From JAPLUA01 sp964625855 (GTDB taxonomy: Bacteria > Verrucomicrobiota > Verrucomicrobiia > Limisphaerales > UBA8199), in assembly GCA_964625855.1 (NCBI GenBank), contig CAZVFC010000025.1, positions 1-64,000 on the forward strand: a stretch of DNA of 64,000 nt, in the 5' to 3' direction. The notes under the pieces were generated by a model that was not told the origin of the DNA, did not search any database, and saw only the letters and a program-made list of their open reading frames with translations. This document shows positions 35,901-43,056 of the stretch, piece by piece; positions within the stretch are counted from its first letter, which is position 1, and each line of letters starts with the position of its first letter. The translations under genes and the position numbers were made by a program.

Positions 35901-38482
35901 ACCACAGCGGAGAACTCTTTGTCCTGGCCTGGCCCTAGCGTCCCGTTCGAGAGGACTTCGGCTGCGGTGAGCGTCTGGTCGTGAGGGCCGGGGTTCTGCG
36001 GGACGAGCATAATCTTGTCATGCCAGGCAGCGGTGAAGGAGGACGATCCGATGTTGCGCACCTTCCAGGTCACAACCGCCTTGGTGCCGGCCTCGACCGA
36101 GGACGGGCCGGACACATCCAAGGCAATCACATCGAACATTGAATCCGCAGTCTCCACGAACTCAAATGCACCCATATCCGCATACGCGCCATTGGTGCAA
36201 GAGAGGCCCGTATTGGCGGTGCGCGGATCGTCGTAGCGCGGGGCGCCCATCGAATCGGCGGGCGGCGCCGCAAGTCCATCCCCCGAATCAATGCAGGGAG
36301 ATCGGTAGTTCAGCCGGTAGTCGCCTTGCGCCGCGTTCTTGAATTTGGGGTCGGTGGAGATGTTGCCATTGAGACCTGGCGTGAAGTATCCGTTGACGCC
36401 GGAGGGAGACCACACATCACAGTTGCGAACATCGAACGTCCCGCTTGGGTCAATGCCCACTTCAAGGCTGTGGCTTATGATGCAGTTCCGTGCAATGAAA
36501 GTTCCCCCATGGGGCCACAAGCCGATTCGATTATCGTAGAGGGTGCAGTTCGCCAGTGTTGCCACGGACTCGTACGCCATGATGGCGCGATCGCAACTGC
36601 GAATGACACAGTTTGTGAGATTAATCACCCCTCCGAGGCCGCAAACGCCTTCCCACATGGCATCGCGGACTGCGCATGCATTCATATGAAGCGCGCTGGA
36701 GGGCTGATTCCGAATGGCCCCGGCCCCTCGCTCATATCCGCCGCTTGGCGTGCCCGCGCCATAGGCAACCACGCAGTGGTTGAGTACAATTTCCCCGCCA
36801 TCGGCGGAAATCGCAGCCCAGTCGCCTGGCGCCGGCGCCGAAGATGATCCGTCGCCATTCGAATCACCACCCACAGAATCGTCACGGTAGGATGTAAAGA
36901 CGATTGGCTGCGCCACGGAGCCGTTGGCAATAAGCCGGCCAGTCGGCTGCACCGAAATTCCCTTCAGTGGCGCAAACTTGATAACCGCGCCAGCGTTGAT
37001 GACCAGCGTGGCGCCAGCAGGGACGATCAGGTCGCCGTTGATTTCGTGAAGGCGTGTTCCCGCCCAGGTCTCGCCGCCTTGGAGCGTGCCGGAGTGCGTC
37101 GTGCGCAGGTACCGGATGTCGGTGAATTCGTTCTGGTTCAAGAGGGCCGAGCCCTGTATGGCGATACCGGCCCAATCGCCCGGCTGCGGCTTGGATTTGT
37201 CTCCGTCCAGGTTTGTGTCTCCACCGGCGGAATCATCCCGGAAGCTGGTCATGATTACCGGACTTTGAACGGTTCCAAGGGCATTCAGAACCCCACCTTC
37301 TTGGATCATGATGCTAACGCCGTCCGAAAACTTGATGATGGTGCCAGGTTCGATCGTGACGGTAACGCCGGCAGGAATGACGAGGTTTTGGTCCACGACT
37401 TGGACGGTATTGGATGTCCAGGTTTCGTCACCCACGATCGTACCCCTATGCCAGCCAACCGTGTTGTTAACACACAGGAACCTTGAGACTTCGTCAACCA
37501 CACGGCCTTGCCCGTCAATCAGGTTCGCGTGAACGCTGTAAATCCCGTCGGCGACGCCTGTGGTGTCCCAGAGCACGCCTGTGCTGATGCCGAGGCCCAC
37601 CCCTAGCGTCGTGCTCTTGCCGTCCTTATCCGCCAGCAAGGCAACGGAGAGCCCGGTCATGTCACCAACATACGATTTCCAATCCAAACGCACGACTCCA
37701 CCCACCAGGTACCGGCTGGTTTCGGACCAGTACAAAGCGGGGTACTTGCTGAAAACCGGCTGGCCGGCGCCACCGTTGTAGAGTTGCGCGATGTCTTCGT
37801 CGCTCAGAGCCAGGTTCCAGATGGCGACTTCGTCAAGCCGGCCGTCCAGTTGAATCCCGCGTCCGTCAGCAGCGTTCCGACGGCCGAGCAGCAATCCGTT
37901 CGAGGTGTCAGAAATCGCTGTTGTGCCAGCATCAGCGGACGCCACTCGATTGGTGTCGAAAAGGCACTGGACGGTCGCCCCGCTGCGACGGACCACAATT
38001 TGGTGCCAAACGCCCGGAGTGATGCTCAGCGGAGATGAATACAACACGGCTGCTGGAGTTGCCCAGAAGTGGATCACGCCGCCGTTGAGAACTGCTAGAG
38101 ACCAACCAGGCCCCATCGTTCCTTGGAATTTCTCGATCAAGACTTGGTCACTCGACGTACCACGGGAATTCACCCAAACCTGGATCGTGAAATTGCTGGA
38201 CCCAAAGTCGAAGACGGCGTCGTCCACAGGTCTTTCTGCAAACTTGCGGGCGTCGTTCGGCAGGTCCAGCGCCTGGTTGAATAGCCCGTTCGTAAACGAC
38301 ACGCCCCCCTGCAAGATCGTTGTCCGGTCGAAGCCACTGAGGTCGTTGCCATTTCCGTCTAACGGCCAGTAGCCTTGTGGTGGCGGGACGCCCAAGGCGG
38401 ACCTTCCGACCAAAGCCAGAAAGACAACTGCACCAACAAATAGCCGTGTGACGGAATCAAACAGTTCTCGTTTCGTCGTCAT
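29942..38482 (-). CDS. Giant RHS/YD-repeat surface protein with LamG and beta-helix domains
   Basis: The protein has 2846 residues; a signal peptide (about 1-31) ends before VPPPQGYWPL. In order it has a LamG domain (about 33-235), a right-handed beta-helix (about 360-760), a CARDB-like domain (about 780-900), then YD repeats from about 1380 to 2010 (many YDxxGR motifs). An RHS core follows (about 2010-2107), with YTRARVYDSGLGRF, RDPIGLQGGDASLYRYVKNS and the closing DPSGL. Most RHS proteins stop soon after with a toxin. Here about 740 residues follow: a Gly-rich part, a SYDPND region (about 2265) like DUF7619, Ig-like modules and a cohesin-like fold (about 2650-2760). AAAGGAAGGA lies before the ATG. 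Probably secreted or on the surface; no immunity gene is seen next to it. Confidence 0.85.
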   Translation of the reverse strand: MTTKRELFDSVTRLFVGAVVFLALVGRSALGVPPPQGYWPLDGNGNDLSGFDRTTILQGGVSFTNGLFNQALDLPNDARKFAERPVDDAVFDFGSSNFTIQVWVNSRGTSSDQVLIEKFQGTMGPGWSLAVLNGGVIHFWATPAAVLYSSPLSITPGVWHQIVVRRSGATVQCLFDTNRVASADAGTTAISDTSNGLLLGRRNAADGRGIQLDGRLDEVAIWNLALSDEDIAQLYNGGAGQPVFSKYPALYWSETSRYLVGGVVRLDWKSYVGDMTGLSVALLADKDGKSTTLGVGLGISTGVLWDTTGVADGIYSVHANLIDGQGRVVDEVSRFLCVNNTVGWHRGTIVGDETWTSNTVQVVDQNLVIPAGVTVTIEPGTIIKFSDGVSIMIQEGGVLNALGTVQSPVIMTSFRDDSAGGDTNLDGDKSKPQPGDWAGIAIQGSALLNQNEFTDIRYLRTTHSGTLQGGETWAGTRLHEINGDLIVPAGATLVINAGAVIKFAPLKGISVQPTGRLIANGSVAQPIVFTSYRDDSVGGDSNGDGSSSAPAPGDWAAISADGGEIVLNHCVVAYGAGTPSGGYERGAGAIRNQPSSALHMNACAVRDAMWEGVCGLGGVINLTNCVIRSCDRAIMAYESVATLANCTLYDNRIGLWPHGGTFIARNCIISHSLEVGIDPSGTFDVRNCDVWSPSGVNGYFTPGLNGNISTDPKFKNAAQGDYRLNYRSPCIDSGDGLAAPPADSMGAPRYDDPRTANTGLSCTNGAYADMGAFEFVETADSMFDVIALDVSGPSSVEAGTKAVVTWKVRNIGSSSFTAAWHDKIMLVPQNPGPHDQTLTAAEVLSNGTLGPGQDKEFSAVVRVPGGTEGQWRWAVQANSRGEVFEGALWTNNTDLANSPADLVVPEIPTNGIPVVGRFDRAGEPCWFKFTPGGDQDVLVTLDRDGTNGWTKLYLGDGYVPTEQDFLAQDKTWLTPDVSIGVSGTADRSYYVMAWPGALPDEGASFTIKAEIQAFGIQSPSDVVTVWSWGGGTRVLRIDGAGFTESTVFALRDSSSNLYAPTQVVIIDSTRAELTLDAGTLPPGGYDLLASSGEQSTEAHDYLTVYAGQPPATMSYSAQHLPCILIRPSGLSFQVGYPGPIRWGRTARVSIEYKNYTEWYVFAPLVRITVSGVAFRFVDEARFGSGWLSSAVVPITGNGATPGRVLHGEGGSIELEVYAIPGNAFYSVSVHGASENNQSMNWDAHKAELKPDFISTEAWDPIFNNFKNGIGTTFAAVNESIAYDVEYLSGLGQAVYDLNRLLAFELNRAGLLTIARRYTLGAFGRGRPGFWELAAQEAADGQVTVYYGTIPWRRFDRQPDGTYAGSAGEYASLVLTNGVFRLREKDGVVAQFNSAGALDYTEDPNGKRSTFNYAGGQLTSITDTKGDVTTVQWSPAGRVTNITDAVGREVSFAYDASGEHLESVSSAQGTTRFTYTGGASAASRHAVASIAFPDGTHQYYEYDSQGRITRAYRDGGQEATVYGYGSWYSTRGAAYVQPSGGGTTWIYYGADGNIAKIVGPSQENLEISRDASGNPTSVVGPGGAKVSLNYDGLGNVGQWEDPQGNRFSASYDGLFSQLTSLRDARGNTKSYGYDGVGNLASIRYPGGGAEHYQYDARGNVTNWINGRGQSIGYTYDAKDLLVQKTYPDGQVAVYDYDAHRNLTSVSNQTGVLALQYDAADRVTRVTYPNGRYLRYDYDSGGRRTNMVDENGFAVGYSYDAQGRLAALRDGSGAAIVTYTYDNAGQLIRRDRANSTHSTYAYDPSGRMVNLVHFGATNQVVSSYAYRYDTAGRPTTMTTLEGTWTYAYDQLGQLTRVVTPAGRTIAYAYDAAGNRTSVTDDGVKTYYIANQDDQYTQVGGDLFSFDADGNQIGRTGPGGSQTFGYNALSRMVSSVTAEGTLDFEYDELGGLRRASRDGVQTDYLIDPFGLGNVVGEYSVSGNPEATYIHGLGLEAVQRPDGTHNYFSHERMGNTVQLVDEAGTVLNSYEYLPFGEKLSSSEGVRNRNTFSGAYGVMEIGQGSAYTRARVYDSGLGRFCQRDPIGLQGGDASLYRYVKNSPTRLIDPSGLVVVMVGYSVTGGINGKGLTGGRYLAWDGTSFLPKVVTTFGGGFSSGKGIQGGKEILINWGRDTSISDIIRNPASASVGIGAGGGNVYGGISVDDSGSLTTYLGVGVGAKGIDVSLFGTQSTVSDPTPYDINSLWAGEPLALGVLIGEFLQSILGSGQAPVVGSYDPNDIVGPGGYSDQRWITSQEVLRYVIHFENVSNATAAAQFIVVTNQMDSDLDLATFELDQFGFGTNVFDIPAGLNSYSKRIDMRQENGLYVDFSANLDVNTGVATWRFDSIDPITGLATEDPIAGFLPPNASPPCGEGFVSYTIQCRSNVVSGSTIEAVAEIVFDVNEVIATPRITNRVDAVAPASFVLGLPPISPRNFDVTWSGTDVDSGIACWNVFVSEDSGTWTNWVAGATNTSATFTGRYGHTYAFYSLAQDNLGSWESKTPTNEAVTAVSNNGPPYLAGISNCLIAVGQRLVITNHAVDPDLPLVFGLGAGAPAGASINATNGVFRWRPTCSQSSSTNLIRVTVTDSGWPALSSSQDFIVVVTECIDISAGGAVMRPGDYACVPVQLLSGTAVTNLSFNLVFTAGRLTNFSLAAFSSQVQTARFDLLGPDAVSVSATPQGAFQGPMEILQVCFQAAPAQSSAFVPLTPVDILGAKPDGEPVGNVAGQTARIVIVGEEPLLEARLSTNGQPLIVLYAPPGSTNRLETVARLGTGESWSVGEQVVMPAESLFQLIQPAILHNSLFIRARRQ

Positions 38483-39736
38483 GGTTCCTTCCTTTCACTG
38501 GTACTGAGTTTGCTTGGGTTTGCAGCCATGCCGCAGTTTGAAGGTTGGCCGTTAAAGGTATGGCAAGATTTCAAGATTGACGAGAGGCTAAATGCTTGAC
38601 GGTTGGGTCACAGCGCCCGCAACTGGGACGAAGACGGTGGGGGAGTGGCAAAAGAGGGTGGACTTCGCCGTGTGGAGGTCGAGGTCAGTTGCTGCTTTGC
38701 ATCCGAGAGGAAAGAGGGGAATTGAGAGAAACGCGCGAGACAGCGAATATCGGAGTTGACCGGAGTTCCGATTTTCTGCGGGAAGAGCCACCGCCTTGCG
38801 CTTTGCCGGGCAGCATGGAAGGACAACAAAAGCTTCGACTGCAAATGCAGAACTCTTCCGATGTGCCCGCACATTCATTTGGAATCCGGCCCCGATCCGA
38901 ATTTGAAGTTACTGGTAAGAATTTGCTTTTCGCGCGCCGGCCCGTACAGAATCCGGGTGGGCTGCGCAAACTTTCACGGATAGTGCTGTTGTGAAGCGCG
39001 GAAGCGGGCGAAGCTCGACCGCTTGGGCACGCCTGTTGCGCTCTGTTTCAGCCACTGCCTCTGAGCAGTTCATAATGGCATTCCCGAAACCCAGTTCGCG
39101 AAACGGAGCAGGCGGCGAACGCCAGCCTGCTGCTTTCGCTTCTCTTGTGGGTGAATTAGGACACAAGAGCGGACGCTAGGCAAGCCACTATTTGGGGTTC
39201 TTCGCTGTCTTGCAGGATGGGGTGTTGGTTTGGGGGCTTAGTGCGCCATTCCATAAATACGGTCACATATTCCCAGACTGGGCACCCGTCCGACTGGAAA
39301 TCTGCTCTCTGTCCATTTCTGAGACAGTGAGGGTTCCCGGGTGCGCTCGCAATCACAGGCCCCCCAGCCAGCAGTCCCGATGTGACAACGGTGTTGCCCC
39401 GGCGTTATCGTGGTGTGGTTCCCATGGGGAGCGGTCCCCATGGGAACCACACCAGGGTCCCTCCAGCGAGACACCGTAGCTGCGCCGTGGCGGGCTTGGG
39501 AGGGGCCAGGCGGAGCTGATGATTGAGGCCACAGCAGACACCGGCTTTGCTCGAAACAAGCTCCGGCAGGAGCGGCATGGAAATGAACACCCGGAATATG
39601 GCAGGGGCCACGCGTTGAATCCCATACGCGCCGCTCCGGCCGGAGATTGGAGCGTGTTCTGAGGATCGTCGTCTATAGCCATGGCGCTCCTAACGGAGCT
39701 GTTCCGAAGCCTTGCCAGTTGGCCGTGCGGATAGGC
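38483..39736. other. Gene-poor stretch with a strong palindrome
   Basis: More than 1.2 kb between the RHS gene and the GH76 remnant holds only overlapping short frames on both strands without protein-like character. The only structured element is the hairpin at 39411-39454. It may be a region of decayed genes; no RNA gene is recognised. Confidence 0.5.
39411..39454. repeat. Perfect 20-bp inverted repeat with GCGG loop
   Basis: TGGTGTGGTTCCCATGGGGA (39411-39430) is followed by GCGG and its exact reverse complement (39435-39454). There is no T-tract. It may be a dispersed palindrome or a protein-binding site. Confidence 0.85.
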
Positions 39737-39765
39737 TGGTCACAGCCTGCTGGCCGGAGTATAAA
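39737..39765 (+). promoter_or_regulatory. Candidate promoter of the GH76 remnant
   Basis: TGGTCA (39737-39742, 4/6) and TATAAA (39760-39765, 5/6) are separated by 17 bp, 19 bp before the ATG at 39785. The short leader would leave little room for a ribosome binding site, so confidence is low. Confidence 0.3.
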
Positions 39766-39784
39766 GGGCGAGCAGTATTGCCGC

Positions 39785-40435
39785 ATGATTCGTAAAGCAA
39801 AGGTCCAAGTCCGCCGGTGGGTGGAGAAGTTGTTGGTGGTCGTGGCAGGTATGGTGGTCCCGGCGCTTTGCTGGTGTCCCATGCCGGCCTCGGCGCTGCA
39901 CGCCACGAACGCCGACACGATCTTCAACGCCTATAACAACGCGTTTTACTATGTGTCGGGCGGCAGCGGCTACTACAAGGACGACACCACGGGAGGGCAG
40001 ACCTGGTTTTGGGGGCAGGCCGAGGAGATCGAGATGGCGATAGACCACTACGATCGCACCGAATCCGCAACGACCCGGACGATGCTGTCGGCGCTCTGCA
40101 CCGGCTTCCTCAACCGCAACGGGACAGACTGGACGTGGAACGAGTACAACGACGACATCGCCTGGGCGGTGATCGCGTTCTGCCGCACGTATCAAATCAC
40201 CGGCAACACGACGTTCCAGGATCGGGCCAAGGCGAATTTGGATGCCATGTGCAGCCGGTGCCGGGCTACCAACCTGGTGCTGTCCTGGAGCGGCGGCATT
40301 GCACCTTACGATGTCCTGATGGCGACGAACGTGGCCAGCCCCGCTTGGCAGCCTGTGCAGAGTTCCCTGGCCGCCACCAATGTGACCGTCAATCCCACCA
40401 ACCCGGCCGCCTTTTACCGGGTCCGGGGGCAGTGA
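39785..40435 (+). pseudogene. Truncated GH76 glycoside hydrolase (alpha-1,6-mannanase family)
   Basis: From the ATG at 39785 there are 216 residues: a basic stretch and signal peptide (VEKLLVVVAGMVVPALCWCP), then the N-terminal third of a GH76 (alpha/alpha)6 barrel, with ADTIFNAYNNAFYY, GQTWFWGQAEEIEMAIDHYD and EYNDDIAWAVIAFCRTYQIT. The NDD motif carries the catalytic aspartates of the family. After about residue 150 the barrel stops. ASPAWQPVQSSLAATNVTV and NPAAFYRVRGQ follow, a C-terminal tail often seen in verrucomicrobial secreted proteins. The frame is open, so an internal deletion joined the two ends. Probably inactive; upstream ATGs are not supported. Confidence 0.7.
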
Positions 40436-40457
40436 CAGCGGGTGCGGGTGAGCTTTA

Positions 40458-40492
40458 CTCAGCGCGCCGCAGGTCCACCCCGGCGCGCTGAG
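40458..40492. terminator. Hairpin between convergent genes
   Basis: A perfect 12-bp stem, CTCAGCGCGCCG (40458-40469) with CGGCGCGCTGAG (40481-40492), lies between the stops of the GH76 remnant (plus) and the FAD subunit (minus). It lacks T-tracts but is well placed to act in both directions. Confidence 0.5.
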
Positions 40493-40545
40493 GACAGCAC
40501 GCCCTACCATGGCTATGAAATATCCAGTTAAGGTGCCGGCGATAC

Positions 40546-43047
40546 TCAGGCCGTGGCGCTCAGAATCGCCTTCCTGACCAGGGCCTTTACCACCTCCACC
40601 TTGAGCCGGTTGCGGGCGAGCGGCTGCGCCTTGGCGACCGCCAGGCTGGCGGCCTCCTGCGCCAGGGCCTCGCACGGCGCCTGACCCTCCAGCAGCGCCT
40701 CGACCTCATGCGCGGCCAACGGGACGGGCGCGACAGCCCCGAGCACGACCCGCGCATCATGGAATCTGCCCTCTCGCATGTCCGCGCAGAAGGCGAGGCC
40801 GACGATGGGGAAATCAATCGCATTGCGGATGCGGAACTTGTGATAGGCCTGGTGGCTTGCCGGGGGCGGCGCGGGGATCTCGATCTCCTCGATCAGCTCG
40901 CCCTGCTCCAGGACCGTTGTCTTGCTCTCTGCCGCGGTGAAGAGACTCTCAGCCAGCAGGCGCCGTCGGGTGGTCTTCACCGTTGCGCGCAGCGCGATGA
41001 GGGCCGGTGCGAGGTCCGAGGCGCTGACCGCCACACAGCCGCAGTTGGCGCAGCGGGTAGCCTCGCCTTGCGTCAGGTCGAGCGATAAGGCGCCGCAATC
41101 CTCGGTGCGGAGGGTGCGCTGGTCCACCGGCAGGCGCGGGGGATGGACCCGGGGGCTGGCCGGCAGCGCAGCCGCGTTGATGGTGAGAGGAACGGTATGT
41201 GTTTCGCGGAGCGCGGCTGGCCCAGCCGCAGCGCGTCGGCTTGCAGGGACATCCACCCGCAGAGCGACATGCGGGTCTGCTGCGGCTGGGCCAGCCGCGC
41301 TCCACGCTAAATCGAGACGGGGGACGTGGATCGGGCGGGCAGGTTCGGACTGCACGCGGGTGAAGTACGCTTCGATGGATGCCGCTGCCTCTTGCCCTGA
41401 GGCCATCGCCTGCACCATGGTTGCGGAGCTGCCGGTGACGTCGCCGCCCGCAAACACACCCGGTATGGCAGTCGCGCCCGTTACCTTGTCCGCTGCGAGC
41501 AGCCCGCGCTCCGTTTTGAGCCCAGGCTCCGCGTACGAGAGGTCGGCGGCCTGGCCGATCGCCACCAGGACTTGGTCCGCGGCGACCACGGTCTTGACCG
41601 CGGCATCGAATGTGGGCGCGAAACGCCCGGCTTTGTCAAAGACCGCGGTACAGCGTACCAGCTCCATTCCGGTGAGCTTGCCATCCTGTTCCAGGACGCG
41701 ATGGGGTCCCCAGGAGGGCAGGATCGTGATCCCTTCCTCCAGCGCCTGCTCGACATCCTCGGGGATGGCCGGCATCGTCTCTTGGCTTTCCAAGCAGGCC
41801 ATCAACACCTCGGTCGCGCCGAGTCGCCGCGCCGTGAGCGCCACGTCCACCGCGACGCTGCCGCCGCCGATCACCAGCACGCGCTTGCCCACCTTCGGCT
41901 TCGCGCTGCCGCCAGTCTGGACGCCGATCAGGAACTTCAGACCGGAGTCGAGCAACTCGCCCTTCTCGAGCCGGAGCGATTTGCCGTTCCAGAGGCCGGT
42001 CGCCAGGAACAAAGCTTCATAGCGCTCCCTGAGCTCCTTCAGGGACGCGCCCTCGCCACCGAGGGCCGCGCCCAACTCGAAGCGGATGCCCATGCCTTCG
42101 AGCGCACGGACTTGGGCGGCCATGACGTCCTTGGGCATGCGATAGGCCGGGATGCTGTAGGTCAACATGCCGCCGGCCTCGGGCATCTGGTCCAGGACAG
42201 TCACGTCATGCCCGGCCTGCCGCATGAAGTAGGCCGCGGTCAGCCCGGCTGGACCGGCGCCTACGATCGCTACCCGCTTGCCCGACTCCGCCGCGGGCGG
42301 CCGGTAGAGCTCGCTGGCGTGTTCCAGCGCGTAGTCGCCCAGGAACCGCTCGACGTCACGGATGGACACCGGCTCGTCGTAGCCGAACCGGTTGCAGTCC
42401 GACTCGCAGGTGTGCGGGCAGACCCGCCCCGTGACCGCGGGCAGCGGGTTGGTTCGCAGGAGGATCGTGACCGCCTCGCGGAGCTCGCCGGCCCGGATCC
42501 TGGCCATGTACGCGGGGATGTCGTTGTGGATCGGGCAGCCGTTGACGCACGGCGCGGCGCTGACGCACATGCCACCGAAGATGGAATGGAAGCGATTCTC
42601 CGCGAACAATGCGTCGCACGTCTTGCCGCCCTTGCGCAGGCAATCGAAGGTGTTTTCGGGGTTGCGGTAGTACCAGCAGCGGGGCTCCTGGCAGAGGTTG
42701 CCCGCGATGGTCGCGACGTTGCGAATCTGGGGCGAAGCCACGCTGCGCGCTGCCTCGGCAAGGAGCGGATAGGTCTGCCGGATCACCGGGTGCCGCGCGA
42801 TGTCGGCGAGCGTGGTAAGGCTGCCGATGCGCACCCCCTGGGCGTCGGCCTTCACATAGCGCAGATCGGCCAGCGGCTTGAGGCTGACCAGCAGCTCCGG
42901 CGGGGAGTCGTGGATGGCATCCTTGAGTGCGCCGAGCAGATCGGTGCCGCCGGCGATCACCGCGGCCCCTTCCCCGTGTTCCCTAAGCAGCGCCTCCGCC
43001 GCTTGCAGCGAGTCAGCAGGGACGTAGTCGAAAGGCTGGAGTGTCAT
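40546..43047 (-). CDS. Molybdenum hydroxylase FAD subunit with inserted GltD-like oxidoreductase domain
   Basis: The protein has 833 residues. It begins as a xanthine dehydrogenase/CoxM-type FAD-binding subunit (FDYVPADSLQAAEALLREHG, AVIAGGTDLLGALK, NVATIAGNLCQEPRC, about 1-165). It then switches to a GltD/NAD(P)-binding module (about 170-565): cysteine-rich CVNGCPIH and CPHTCESDCNRFG, two Rossmann motifs (VAIVGAGPAGLTAAYFMRQA and VLVIGGGSVAVDVAL) and PGVFAGGDVTGSSATMVQAM. From about 630 it returns to the FAD-subunit C-terminus (CANCGCVAVSASDLAPALIA, FRIRNAIDFPIVGLAFC). The insert could pass electrons between NAD(P)H and the hydroxylase. It starts 9 nt after the molybdenum subunit stop. A Pro/Ala-rich linker contains a palindromic repeat. 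Confidence 0.85.
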   Translation of the reverse strand: MTLQPFDYVPADSLQAAEALLREHGEGAAVIAGGTDLLGALKDAIHDSPPELLVSLKPLADLRYVKADAQGVRIGSLTTLADIARHPVIRQTYPLLAEAARSVASPQIRNVATIAGNLCQEPRCWYYRNPENTFDCLRKGGKTCDALFAENRFHSIFGGMCVSAAPCVNGCPIHNDIPAYMARIRAGELREAVTILLRTNPLPAVTGRVCPHTCESDCNRFGYDEPVSIRDVERFLGDYALEHASELYRPPAAESGKRVAIVGAGPAGLTAAYFMRQAGHDVTVLDQMPEAGGMLTYSIPAYRMPKDVMAAQVRALEGMGIRFELGAALGGEGASLKELRERYEALFLATGLWNGKSLRLEKGELLDSGLKFLIGVQTGGSAKPKVGKRVLVIGGGSVAVDVALTARRLGATEVLMACLESQETMPAIPEDVEQALEEGITILPSWGPHRVLEQDGKLTGMELVRCTAVFDKAGRFAPTFDAAVKTVVAADQVLVAIGQAADLSYAEPGLKTERGLLAADKVTGATAIPGVFAGGDVTGSSATMVQAMASGQEAAASIEAYFTRVQSEPARPIHVPRLDLAWSAAGPAAADPHVALRVDVPASRRAAAGPAALRETHTVPLTINAAALPASPRVHPPRLPVDQRTLRTEDCGALSLDLTQGEATRCANCGCVAVSASDLAPALIALRATVKTTRRRLLAESLFTAAESKTTVLEQGELIEEIEIPAPPPASHQAYHKFRIRNAIDFPIVGLAFCADMREGRFHDARVVLGAVAPVPLAAHEVEALLEGQAPCEALAQEAASLAVAKAQPLARNRLKVEVVKALVRKAILSATA
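41208..41303. repeat. Palindromic element inside the FAD-subunit reading frame
   Basis: A 25-bp perfect inverted repeat has arms at 41208-41232 and 41279-41303. An inner ACCCGCA/TGCGGGT stem lies between them. Total 96 bp, exactly 32 codons, so the frame is kept. It encodes an Ala/Pro-rich linker (AWSAAGPAAADPHV ... ASRRAAAGPAALRE), consistent with a REP/MITE-type insertion tolerated by the protein. Confidence 0.75.
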
Positions 43048-43056
43048 GGCATCACC

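Noticed and set aside
29942..38482. Contact-dependent toxin with immunity gene
   Set aside because: The region after the RHS core has Ig-like and cohesin-like modules, no toxin motif was seen, and the neighbouring gene downstream is an MFS exporter.
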